From an uncultured beta proteobacterium (GTDB lineage Bacteria > Pseudomonadota > Gammaproteobacteria > Burkholderiales > Burkholderiaceae_C): a DNA stretch of 5,129 nt. A program made the position numbers and the translations under genes. The stretch is from the NCBI GenBank assembly GCA_903834645.1, contig CAILKA010000715.1:1-5129 (forward strand), read 5' to 3'. Shown here piece by piece: positions 1 to 5,129 of this stretch; positions within the stretch are counted from its first letter, which is position 1, and each line of letters starts with the position of its first letter. Under the pieces are notes generated by a model. The model had not been told where the DNA came from. It did not search any database and saw only the letters and a list, made by a program, of their open reading frames with translations.

Positions 1-1
1 C

Positions 2-202
2 GCCTTCGGCTTCGGGCTGATGCAGGTGTATTTCTTCGTCTTCGTCGCGCTGCCGATGATGCGCGGCCAGGGCGAGCCCGCCCCCCAGAAGCCCTGGGAG
101 GCCGCCGAGGGTCTGGAGTGGGAGGTGCCTTCTCCCGCGCCGTGGCACACCTTCGAGACGCCCCCGAAGCTCAACGCCGACGCCACGAAGGTGGTCGGCT
201 GA
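2..202 (+). CDS. ctaD: Cytochrome c oxidase subunit I, C-terminal end (partial)
   Basis: This is the 3' end of a gene that begins upstream of the window; 66 codons in frame 2 are visible before the TGA at 200-202. The first ~26 residues are hydrophobic (AFGFGLMQVYFF, then FVFVALPMM) and match the end of the last transmembrane helix of CtaD. A soluble tail follows with the signature of proteobacterial subunit I: PWEAAEGLEWEVPSPAPWHTF and then ETPP. That tail (KPW-x-A-EGLEW-x-VPSPAP-x-HTFETPP) is very typical of haem-copper oxidase subunit I in Beta- and Alphaproteobacteria. The protein is the catalytic subunit holding haem a, haem a3 and CuB in the inner membrane, but none of those ligands lie in the visible part. 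The identification rests on the tail motif plus the ctaG/ctaE neighbours. The downstream small gene starts 28 bp later, probably in the same operon. Confidence 0.93.
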   Translation, partial: AFGFGLMQVYFFVFVALPMMRGQGEPAPQKPWEAAEGLEWEVPSPAPWHTFETPPKLNADATKVVG

Positions 203-230
203 AGCGGGTGATGCGCGCCGGGTCTTGACG

Positions 231-344
231 ATGCCCACCGAGGAACAGCGCCGCGCCAACCGCAAGCTGGGCTGGATCCTGGCTTCGGTGGCGGTCGTCT
301 TCGCCCTCGGCTTCGTGGCCAAGATCGCCTTCATGGGTCGCTGA
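231..344 (+). CDS. Cytochrome oxidase small assembly protein (37 aa, single-span)
   Basis: A 37-codon reading frame runs from ATG at 231 to TGA at 342-344. The protein has a short charged N-terminus (MPTEEQRRANRKLG), one hydrophobic helix from about residue 15 to 35 (WILASVAVVFALGFVAKIAF) and ends MGR. Positive residues before the helix suggest a cytoplasmic N-terminus. Betaproteobacterial oxidase operons carry a very small protein of this shape between ctaD and ctaG, annotated as cytochrome oxidase small assembly protein; its exact function is not known to me. It lies 28 bp after ctaD, and its stop is followed one base later by the ctaG start (TGAGATG), so translation is probably coupled. 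The Shine-Dalgarno is weak (CCGGG about 10 bases upstream). Support comes from position, length and topology. Confidence 0.85.
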   Translation: MPTEEQRRANRKLGWILASVAVVFALGFVAKIAFMGR

Positions 345-345
345 G

Positions 346-1038
346 ATGCAAAAGTCCCGCACCGCCCGCTCGCTGCTGGACGCCGACAACCGGCGCATGC
401 TGGGCAAGCTCGTCGTCGTGGCTGGCGTGATGTTCGGTTTCGGCTACGCGCTGGTGCCGATGTACCGCGCCATCTGCGAGGCGCTGGGCATCAACGTGCT
501 GTCGCTCAGCGAGCAGCGCAAGGTGCAGGGCTGGGGCGCGCAGTCGCTGCCGGCCAACACGCAGGTCGACCGCAGCCGCACCGTCACCGTGGAGTTCGAT
601 GCCAACGTGCGCGGGCCTTGGGATTTCAAGCCGGCCGTGCGCTCGGTGCAGGTGCACCCGGGCGAGCTCACCACCGTGATGTACGAGTTCCGCAACGTGC
701 AGAACCGTCGCATGGCCGCTCAGGCCATCCCGAGCTACGCACCGCGCCAGGCCAGTTCGCACTTCAACAAGCTCGAGTGCTTCTGCTTCAACGAGTACCA
801 GCTCTCGCCCGGCGAGGCCAAGACCTGGCCCGTGGCCTTCGTGATCGACCCGAAGTTGCCGCGCGACGTCTCCACAATCACGCTGTCGTACACCTTCTTC
901 GAGGTCGGCGGCCGCACGCCCGCCGCGCCCCCGGGCACCGTCACGGGCCCTTCTGCCCGAGCCGTGCCGGCCACGCCGGTCTTGGCGCCCGGCCTGGTTC
1001 CGGGTGCGGTGGCCACCCCTGGCCGAGACGCGGGGTGA
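346..1038 (+). CDS. ctaG: Cytochrome c oxidase assembly protein CtaG/Cox11 (CuB copper chaperone)
   Basis: The product is 230 aa. Cox11/CtaG is a membrane-anchored periplasmic protein that delivers copper to the CuB centre of subunit I. Residues ~20-39 form the single N-terminal transmembrane anchor, followed by the family's VPMYRAICEALGI segment with Cys44. The periplasmic immunoglobulin-like domain follows, with the copper-binding CFCF motif at residues 145-148 (Cys145, Cys147) inside FNKLECFCFNEYQLSPGE. The domain ends with the family signature LSYTFFEV at 180-187. The start at 346 is one base after the preceding stop and gives the expected short cytoplasmic N-terminus. After residue ~188 there is an unusual low-complexity Ala/Pro/Gly/Val tail of ~40 residues. 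The stop overlaps a possible GTG start of the next gene. The copper site is intact, so the protein should be functional. Confidence 0.96.
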   Translation: MQKSRTARSLLDADNRRMLGKLVVVAGVMFGFGYALVPMYRAICEALGINVLSLSEQRKVQGWGAQSLPANTQVDRSRTVTVEFDANVRGPWDFKPAVRSVQVHPGELTTVMYEFRNVQNRRMAAQAIPSYAPRQASSHFNKLECFCFNEYQLSPGEAKTWPVAFVIDPKLPRDVSTITLSYTFFEVGGRTPAAPPGTVTGPSARAVPATPVLAPGLVPGAVATPGRDAG

Positions 1039-1070
1039 ACGGCGTGAACACCCGGGAACCCGAAGGCGGC

Positions 1071-1289
1071 ATGCGGGACGCGCTGGAGCGGCCGATGTCT
1101 CCGTGGGAGACGATGCGCGCCGTCCTGTGGTCGTTCTTCGGCGTGCGCCGCCGCGATGGCTACGAGCGCGACGTGCAACGCCTCAATCCCGTTTACGTGA
1201 TCGTCGCCGGCGTCTTGGCGGCCGCGCTGTTCGTGCTCGCCCTCGTGGGCGCCGTGCAGTGGGTCGTGCGCAGCGGCGTCGCTCTTTGA
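1071..1289 (+). CDS. DUF2970 family small membrane protein
   Basis: This 72-aa protein of unknown function starts at ATG 1071. It contains the segment TMRAVLWSFFGVRRR (residues 14-28), then RDVQRLNPVYVIVAGVLAA and one clear transmembrane helix at about residues 41-66. This pattern (VLWSFFGVR-K/R ... LNP-V-x-VI-x-AGVL) is that of the DUF2970 proteins found between ctaG and ctaE in Betaproteobacteria. The job is unknown; the location suggests oxidase assembly or stability. The start is uncertain. ATG 1071 has GAAGG at 1062-1066, only 4 bases away. In-frame GTG codons at 1035 (overlapping the ctaG stop as GTGA) and 1044 would lengthen the protein to 84 or 81 aa, and ATG 1095 would shorten it to 64 aa. 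ATG 1071 is preferred because it is an ATG with a purine-rich sequence upstream. Confidence 0.85.
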   Translation: MRDALERPMSPWETMRAVLWSFFGVRRRDGYERDVQRLNPVYVIVAGVLAAALFVLALVGAVQWVVRSGVAL

Positions 1290-1323
1290 CCGACCGTCAC
1301 CGCATTTCCGAGAGATCCGCACC

Positions 1324-1329
1324 GAGGAG
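1324..1329 (+). promoter_or_regulatory. Ribosome binding site of ctaE
   Basis: GAGGAG lies 10 bases before ATG 1340 in a 50-bp intergenic gap. It is the clearest Shine-Dalgarno sequence in the window, consistent with high expression of a structural subunit, and it fixes the ctaE start. Confidence 0.7.
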
Positions 1330-1339
1330 CTGAACCGAG

Positions 1340-2224
1340 ATGGCCTCCCCCACACCTGCCGGCACCACGCCGTACTACTTCATTCCAGCGCCCTCGCAAC
1401 ACCCGGTGATGGTGTCCGTGGGCATGCTGCTCGTGATATTCGGGGCCTCGCAGTGGGTCAACGGGCACGGCTACGGCAGCTGGCTCGTGCTCTCGGGCCT
1501 GGTGGTCTGGGGGCTCGTGATGTTCCGCTGGTTCGGCGACGCCATCCGCGAGAGCGAGGGTGGCCTGTACTCGGACCGCATCGATGTCTCCTTCCGCTGG
1601 AGCATGGGCTGGTTCATCTTCTCCGAGGTGATGTTCTTCGCCGCCTTCTTCGGCGCGCTGTACTGGGCCCGCGTGTTCTCGGTGCCGATGCTCGGCGACC
1701 TGAACCACCAGGTTTTGTGGCCCGACTTCAAGGCCGTCTGGCCCAGCACGGGCGCGGGCTTCACGGCCTCACCGGCCGGCACGGTCGAGCCCTTCCAGAC
1801 GATGGGCCCGTTCTGGCTGCCCACGATCAACACGGCGCTGCTCCTGACCTCGGGCGTGACGCTGACGATCGCCCATCACGCGCTGATTGCCAACCAGCGC
1901 AGCAAGACGATCTTCTGGATGTGGGTGACGGTGGCGCTGGGCGCCACCTTCCTGTGCGTGCAGGCTTACGAGTACGTGCACGCCTACCGCGACCTCAACC
2001 TGAAGTTGAGCTCGGGCATCTTCGGCTCGACCTTCTTCATGCTCACGGGCTTCCACGGCTTCCACGTGTTCGTGGGCATGCTGATGCTGCTGTTCATCAC
2101 GCTGCGCCTGATGAAGGGCCACTTCACGCCGCAGCGGCATTTCGGCTTCGAGGGTGCCGCGTGGTACTGGCACTTCGTGGACGTGGTGTGGCTGGGCCTG
2201 TACTTCCTGGTGTACTGGCTCTGA
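1340..2224 (+). CDS. ctaE: Cytochrome c oxidase subunit III
   Basis: The product is a complete 294-aa CtaE/CoxC, an integral inner-membrane core subunit that stabilises subunit I. The N-terminus carries the family's PYYFIPAPSQHPV segment. Seven hydrophobic helices are visible at roughly residues 22-40, 46-66, 88-112, 160-182, 190-212, 225-256 and 274-292. Family motifs include FRWFGDAIRES (62-72), GWFIFSEVMFFAAFF with the conserved Glu96, TGFHGFHVFVG (236-246) and WYWHFVDVVWLGLYFLVYW at the C-terminus. A periplasmic-type loop of ~48 residues between helices 3 and 4 (LWPDFKAVWP within it) matches the longer form seen in Betaproteobacteria. The start has a good ribosome binding site (GAGGAG). 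The gene is the last before a strong terminator, so it probably ends the first transcriptional block. No defects are visible. Confidence 0.97.
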   Translation: MASPTPAGTTPYYFIPAPSQHPVMVSVGMLLVIFGASQWVNGHGYGSWLVLSGLVVWGLVMFRWFGDAIRESEGGLYSDRIDVSFRWSMGWFIFSEVMFFAAFFGALYWARVFSVPMLGDLNHQVLWPDFKAVWPSTGAGFTASPAGTVEPFQTMGPFWLPTINTALLLTSGVTLTIAHHALIANQRSKTIFWMWVTVALGATFLCVQAYEYVHAYRDLNLKLSSGIFGSTFFMLTGFHGFHVFVGMLMLLFITLRLMKGHFTPQRHFGFEGAAWYWHFVDVVWLGLYFLVYWL

Positions 2225-2249
2225 CGGCAGGTGCCGCCCGCCGCGAGGG

Positions 2250-2273
2250 ACGCCGCCGCGAGGCGGCGTTTTT
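2250..2273 (+). terminator. Intrinsic terminator after ctaE
   Basis: ACGCCGCC (2250-2257), loop GCGA (2258-2261) and GGCGGCGT (2262-2269) form an 8-bp, almost all-GC stem with a tetraloop. It is followed at once by a run of five T (2269-2273). It starts 26 bp after the ctaE stop and has the U-tract only in the plus direction, so it should end ctaE transcription rather than that of the minus-strand gene. Confidence 0.85.
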
Positions 2274-2321
2274 CATGCTCGGCTGGTGCCCAGGGCTTCG
2301 GGCCCTGCAGCTTTCCAGGCC

Positions 2322-2543
2322 TCAGGCCGATACCGGAATGCCAGTGGGCCGCACCCATCCCTGCGACCAGGCCAGCAGGATGAAGAGGAAGAGGGCCACC
2401 GACAGCCCCACGCGCCAGGCCAGCGCGCGCGCCATCGCGTGCGGCGCGGTGGCAGGATCGCGACCCTTCTTCAGCATGAACACGCCCGCACTGGCCAAGA
2501 CGCCGAGGATGGCCACGAGCACGATCACGATGAAGACCTTCAT
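2322..2543 (-). CDS. Twin transmembrane protein, DUF2909 family
   Basis: On the minus strand, ATG at 2541-2543 opens a 73-codon frame that stops at 2322-2324. The protein has two hydrophobic helices. The first is at about residues 3-23 (KVFIVIVLVAILGVLASAG); then comes a short loop with KKGRDPATAPHAMARALAWR; the second is at about 44-62 (VGLSVALFLFILLAWSQGW). The two-helix layout and the MARALAWRVGLS-x-x-LF-x-x-LLAW pattern fit the DUF2909 twin-transmembrane family, which is often found in this exact place, opposite in strand between ctaE and SURF1 in Burkholderiales. Its function is unknown. It faces ctaE tail to tail (97 bp between stops) and SURF1 head to head (72 bp between starts). No strong Shine-Dalgarno is visible. 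No intrinsic terminator with a U-tract follows it in its own direction. Confidence 0.85.
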   Translation of the reverse strand: MKVFIVIVLVAILGVLASAGVFMLKKGRDPATAPHAMARALAWRVGLSVALFLFILLAWSQGWVRPTGIPVSA

Positions 2544-2615
2544 CGGTCCAGTGTATGCGAGCCGCCTGGCGGGCGTGCGGGGCGCTCCCGGCGCGCCGGC
2601 CGTGGCGGACAGCCC
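2544..2615. promoter_or_regulatory. Divergent intergenic region between DUF2909 and SURF1
   Basis: This is a 72-bp gap between two divergent start codons. Because ctaE ends at a strong terminator, it is the most likely home of promoters for both the minus-strand DUF2909 gene and the SURF1-SCO-like-COX15 block. It is very GC-rich apart from a short patch near 2545-2556. I see no convincing -35/-10 pair for SURF1. The promoter role is inferred from gene layout. Confidence 0.4.
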
Positions 2616-3350
2616 ATGAGCCGGGCTTCTCGCGTGGTCGTCCTGGTGGCCGCGCTTGCCTTGTCGGCGCTGACGGCTCGCCTGGGCGTGTGGCAGCTCG
2701 ACCGTGCGGCGCAGAAGCAGGCGCTGCAGTCGGCGGTGGACAGCCGGCGCGACGCGCCTGCGCTGCCCGCTGCGGAGCTCGCGCGCGACCCCGAGGCGGC
2801 CACCGCGCAGCACCACCGCCGCGTCGTCCTCGAGGGGCAGTGGCGCGATGCCCACACCGTGTGGCTCGAGAACCGGCAGATGCAGGGTCGCCCGGGCTTC
2901 TACGTGGTCACGCCCCTCGTGCTCGCCGATGGCAGCGCGGTGCTGGTGCAGCGAGGCTGGCAGCCGCGCGACGCCGCCGACCGTACGCGCGTGGCCCGGC
3001 CACCTGTGCCGGCCGGCACGGTGCGCGTGGCTGGGCGCATCGCCCCGCCGCCAGCACGGCTCTTCGAGTTCGAGCCCGCGGGAGACGGGCCCATCCGGCA
3101 AAATCTCGACATGCCGGCGCTCGCGCGCGAGTCTGGCCTGGCGCTCAGGCCCTTGTCTGTGATGCAGCTCGACGAGCCGGGGCAACCTCCCGACGGCCTG
3201 CTGCGCGAGTGGCCGGCGCCCGCCGCAGGGGTGCACAAGCACCACGGCTACGCCTTCCAGTGGTTTGCGCTGAGCGCGCTGAGCATCCTCCTGTATGTCT
3301 GGTTCCAACTCATCCGACCCCGGCGCCGCGCAGCCGCCCCGAGCGCCTGA
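2616..3350 (+). CDS. surf1: SURF1 family cytochrome oxidase biogenesis protein
   Basis: This 244-aa protein has the SURF1 architecture: an N-terminal helix (residues 5-23), a periplasmic domain and a C-terminal helix (~213-232). Family motifs are LGVWQLDRAAQK (23-34), the central block WLENRQMQGRPGFYVVTPL (83-101) leading into DGSAVLVQRGWQPRD (105-119), and the C-terminal KHHGYAFQWFALSAL (208-222) with His209/His210. SURF1 proteins help insert haem a into subunit I and some bacterial members bind haem. ATG 2616 is chosen because it gives a short cytoplasmic N-terminus right before helix 1; the Shine-Dalgarno is weak (GGCGGA). The gene is divergent from the DUF2909 gene and its 3' end overlaps the next gene by 56 bp. 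It starts the second block, after the ctaE terminator. Confidence 0.94.
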   Translation: MSRASRVVVLVAALALSALTARLGVWQLDRAAQKQALQSAVDSRRDAPALPAAELARDPEAATAQHHRRVVLEGQWRDAHTVWLENRQMQGRPGFYVVTPLVLADGSAVLVQRGWQPRDAADRTRVARPPVPAGTVRVAGRIAPPPARLFEFEPAGDGPIRQNLDMPALARESGLALRPLSVMQLDEPGQPPDGLLREWPAPAAGVHKHHGYAFQWFALSALSILLYVWFQLIRPRRRAAAPSA

Positions 3351-3999
3351 GCCCGTCGGGCTGACGGTGCACGCGGTGACCTTGCCCGAGGTCGCCAAGC
3401 GGCGCCGGCTGGGCGGGCGGCTGCAGGCGCTGCTGGTCCTGCTGGCCTGCGCCGCACCGGTGATCGCCTCGTACTTCACCTACTACGTGATCCGGCCCGA
3501 TGGCCGCAGCAACTACTCGACGCTGATCGAGCCCGCACGGGAGGTGCCCGCCGATCTTGCGCTGCGCACGCTCGACGGCCGGGCCGTTGCAGCGGCGTCG
3601 CTGCGCGGCCAGTGGCTGCTCGTGGTCGCCGGCCCCGCGGCGTGCGACGCCGCCTGCGAGGCGCGCCTGTACGCGCAGCGCCAGCTGCGCGAGATGCTCG
3701 GCCGTGAGCGCGACCGGCTCGACAAGGTCTGGCTCGTGACCGACGACGCGCCCGTGCGCCCGGAACTGCGCGCTGCGCTCGAGGAAGCAGGTGTGCAGAT
3801 GCTGCGCGTGCCCGCACCCGCACTGGCCAGGTGGCTCGAGCCGGCCGCAGGCCAGGCCCTGGAGGCGCACCTCTACGTCGTCGACCCGATGGGCAAGTGG
3901 ATGATGCGCCCACCCGTGGAGCCCCAGCCCGCGCGCCTGAAGCGCGACCTGGATCGGCTCCTGCGGGCCTCCTCGTCGTGGGATACGCCTGGGCGCTGA
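3295..3999 (+). CDS. Membrane-anchored thioredoxin/SCO-like protein of oxidase cluster
   Basis: The product is 234 aa and of unknown function. Residues 1-38 are a Pro/Ala-rich, then basic cytoplasmic stretch (AKRRRLGGR at 34-42). Residues ~43-65 are one transmembrane helix ending in a YFTYYVIRPDGRSNYSTLI segment. The periplasmic part has a thioredoxin-fold pattern: LRTLDG (90-95), a hydrophobic strand QWLLVVAGPAAC (106-117), a CxxxC pair (Cys117, Cys121), KVWLVTDD (144-151), LRVP (170-173), HLYVVDPMGKWMMR (192-205) and a basic C-terminal helix. SCO1 proteins bind copper through CxxxC at the same place after strand 1 and have a YL-x-DP-x-G strand, so a copper or thiol-redox role in CuA assembly is inferred, not shown. 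ATG 3295 overlaps SURF1 by 56 bp; GTG 3367 or 3376 are shorter alternatives that keep all domains. COX15 follows after 9 bp. Confidence 0.85.
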   Translation: MSGSNSSDPGAAQPPRAPEPVGLTVHAVTLPEVAKRRRLGGRLQALLVLLACAAPVIASYFTYYVIRPDGRSNYSTLIEPAREVPADLALRTLDGRAVAAASLRGQWLLVVAGPAACDAACEARLYAQRQLREMLGRERDRLDKVWLVTDDAPVRPELRAALEEAGVQMLRVPAPALARWLEPAAGQALEAHLYVVDPMGKWMMRPPVEPQPARLKRDLDRLLRASSSWDTPGR

Positions 4000-4008
4000 G
4001 CCGGGACC

Positions 4009-5129
4009 ATGTCCGCAGACGTTCCTCTCGTCGACTTGAGCCCGCTGCTGCGGCTGGCCGCCCTGGCGCTCGTGGCGGCCCTGCTGCCGCTGGCCTGGGT
4101 CTGGCTGCGACAGCGCGGGACCGACACGCGCTCGCGCCTGGCGGCCCTCACGGCGGTGACGCTCTTCCTCACCTTCGACCTGATCGTCTTCGGCGCGTTC
4201 ACGCGGCTGAGCGACTCGGGGCTGGGCTGCCCCGATTGGCCTGGCTGCTACGGTGAGGCCAGCCCCCTGGGCGCACAGGCCGAGATCGCCGCCGCCCAGG
4301 CCGCGCTGCCCGACGGACCGGTGACGTTTCGCAAGGCCTGGATCGAGATGATCCACCGCTACCTGGCAATGACGGTGGGGGTGCTGATCCTCGTGATGGC
4401 GGTCGTGAGCTGGACCGAGCGCCGGCGTCTGCCTCATTCACCATGGTGGGCCACGGCCACGCTCGTGTGGGTGCTCGTGCAGGGGCTCTTTGGCAAGTAC
4501 ACCGTCACGCTCAAGCTGTACCCGGCCGTGGTCACGGCGCACCTGCTCGGCGGCATGGCGCTGCTGGCGCTGCTCGTGATCCAGCACGAGACCTGGCGCG
4601 GTCGCACCCTCGCGCTGCCGCGTGCCCTGCGCATCGGTGCGTGGGGGGTGGCCGCGCTGCTCGCGATGCAGATCGCGCTGGGCGGCTGGGTCTCCACGAA
4701 TTACGCCGTGCTCGCCTGCCAGGGCTTCCCGAGCTGCAACGGCAGCTGGTGGCCCCCGATGCAGTGGGCCGAGGGCTTCACGGTGCTGCGCGAACTCGGC
4801 CGCGCGGGCCACGGAGGCTACCTGGGCGCCGATGCGCTGGTGGCCATCCACATGGCGCACCGGATCTTCGCGCTCGTGCTGTTTGCAGCCATCGTGGCGC
4901 TTGCCCTGGGGCTGTGGCGCAGCGGCGATGCGACGGCGCGGCGCTATGCGCTCGCGTGGGCGGTGCTGGCGGCTGCGCAGCTGGCCAGCGGGTTGTCCAA
5001 CGTCGTGCTTGGCTGGCCGCTCGTGGCCGCGCTGGGCCACTCGGCGGGGGCTGCGGCGATGGTGGCGCTCGCCACCTCGCTCGTGGCGCGCGCGCACGCT
5101 GCGCAGGCCCGCTCCAGGCCGGTGCCCGC
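4009..5129 (+). CDS. ctaA: COX15/CtaA family haem A synthase (3' end beyond window)
   Basis: The frame is open from ATG 4009 to the window end (373 full codons plus two bases). COX15/CtaA oxidises the C8 methyl of haem O to the formyl of haem A in the inner membrane. Eight helices in two four-helix halves are recognisable. Motifs are GAFTRLSDSGLGCPDWPGCYG (62-82, Cys74 and Cys80), EMIHRY (Glu113, His116), VVTAHLLGGMALL (His178), GGWVSTNYAVLACQGFPSCNG (225-245, Cys237 and Cys243), IHMAHRIFALV (His281, His284) and ALGHSAGA (His344). These cover the four expected haem-ligand histidines and the catalytic-type Glu. The last helix (~341-360) is complete, so only a few C-terminal residues are probably missing. 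It starts 9 bp after the SCO-like gene, likely cotranscribed with it; ctaB is the expected next gene but is not visible. Confidence 0.95.
   Translation, partial: MSADVPLVDLSPLLRLAALALVAALLPLAWVWLRQRGTDTRSRLAALTAVTLFLTFDLIVFGAFTRLSDSGLGCPDWPGCYGEASPLGAQAEIAAAQAALPDGPVTFRKAWIEMIHRYLAMTVGVLILVMAVVSWTERRRLPHSPWWATATLVWVLVQGLFGKYTVTLKLYPAVVTAHLLGGMALLALLVIQHETWRGRTLALPRALRIGAWGVAALLAMQIALGGWVSTNYAVLACQGFPSCNGSWWPPMQWAEGFTVLRELGRAGHGGYLGADALVAIHMAHRIFALVLFAAIVALALGLWRSGDATARRYALAWAVLAAAQLASGLSNVVLGWPLVAALGHSAGAAAMVALATSLVARAHAAQARSRPVP

Noticed and set aside
203..230. ATG at 211 as the start of the small gene after ctaD
   Set aside because: That frame stops after five codons (TGA at 226-228); ATG 231 opens the real 37-codon frame.
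735..1355. Minus-strand open frame opposite ctaG, DUF2970 and the start of ctaE
   Set aside because: It spans three well-supported plus-strand genes and intergenic DNA, and its composition is typical of antisense shadow frames in high-GC genomes.
2291..2307. Hairpin CAGGGC-TTCGG-GCCCTG as a terminator for the DUF2909 gene
   Set aside because: It forms a 6-bp stem about 15 bp past the minus-strand stop, but no T-run follows in either direction, so an intrinsic terminator call is not supported.
2550..2556. Plus-strand -10-like TGTATGC before SURF1
   Set aside because: Only three of six consensus bases match and no -35 element lies upstream; not enough to call a promoter.
1453..2619. Plus-strand 388-codon frame across ctaE and the DUF2909 region
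   Set aside because: It runs out of frame with ctaE and through its terminator; the product is Arg/Leu/Ala-rich shadow sequence.
2555..3364. Plus-strand 269-codon frame across SURF1
   Set aside because: It is out of frame with SURF1, which carries clear family motifs; the alternative product is Arg/Ala-rich with no pattern.
3310..4437. Long minus-strand open frame (375 codons) opposite the SCO-like gene and COX15
   Set aside because: The translation is a His/Arg/Gln-rich string with no domain pattern. It is a shadow produced by GC-biased third positions of the plus-strand genes, whose products are recognisable families.
4438..5097. Minus-strand open frame of 219 codons opposite COX15
   Set aside because: COX15 on the plus strand has all family histidines and Cys pairs; the antisense product is Arg/His-rich with no recognisable motif.

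Overview
The window is a stretch of an aa3-type cytochrome c oxidase (complex IV) structural and assembly cluster from a high-GC betaproteobacterium. The gene order is ctaD - 37-aa membrane protein - ctaG - DUF2970 - ctaE - (DUF2909, reverse strand) - SURF1 - thioredoxin/SCO-like membrane protein - COX15/ctaA. From what I know of the families, this is the Burkholderiales arrangement. The strongly GC-biased third codon positions fit a Rubrivivax/Leptothrix/Methylibium-like or Comamonadaceae-like member, but the genus is inference only.

Layout. Bases 2-202 are the last 66 codons of ctaD (subunit I). Bases 231-1289 hold three small or medium assembly genes: the 37-aa single-span protein, CtaG/Cox11 (copper delivery to CuB) and a DUF2970 membrane protein. 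CtaE (subunit III) follows after a 50-bp gap that carries a clear Shine-Dalgarno sequence. A strong intrinsic terminator lies 26 bp after the ctaE stop codon and closes this first transcriptional block. A 73-codon twin-transmembrane protein (DUF2909) then lies on the minus strand, convergent with ctaE and divergent from the next gene. SURF1, the SCO-like gene (overlapping SURF1 by 56 bp) and COX15/ctaA (9 bp further on) form a second tightly packed plus-strand block. It runs off the window end; in related genomes ctaB (haem O synthase) usually follows.

How the genes work together. CtaD and CtaE are catalytic-core subunits. CtaG loads copper into CuB of CtaD. COX15/CtaA makes haem A from haem O for CtaD, and SURF1 helps insert it. 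The 37-aa, DUF2970 and thioredoxin/SCO-like proteins are poorly characterised but consistently sit among oxidase assembly genes.

No RNA genes, mobile elements, CRISPR arrays, integration sites or gene-free stretches over 300 bp were found; the longest gap without a gene is 97 bp (2225-2321). This is an ordinary, well-conserved respiratory locus rather than a new system. The most interesting item is the SCO-like protein, which carries a CxxxC pair right after its first predicted core strand.
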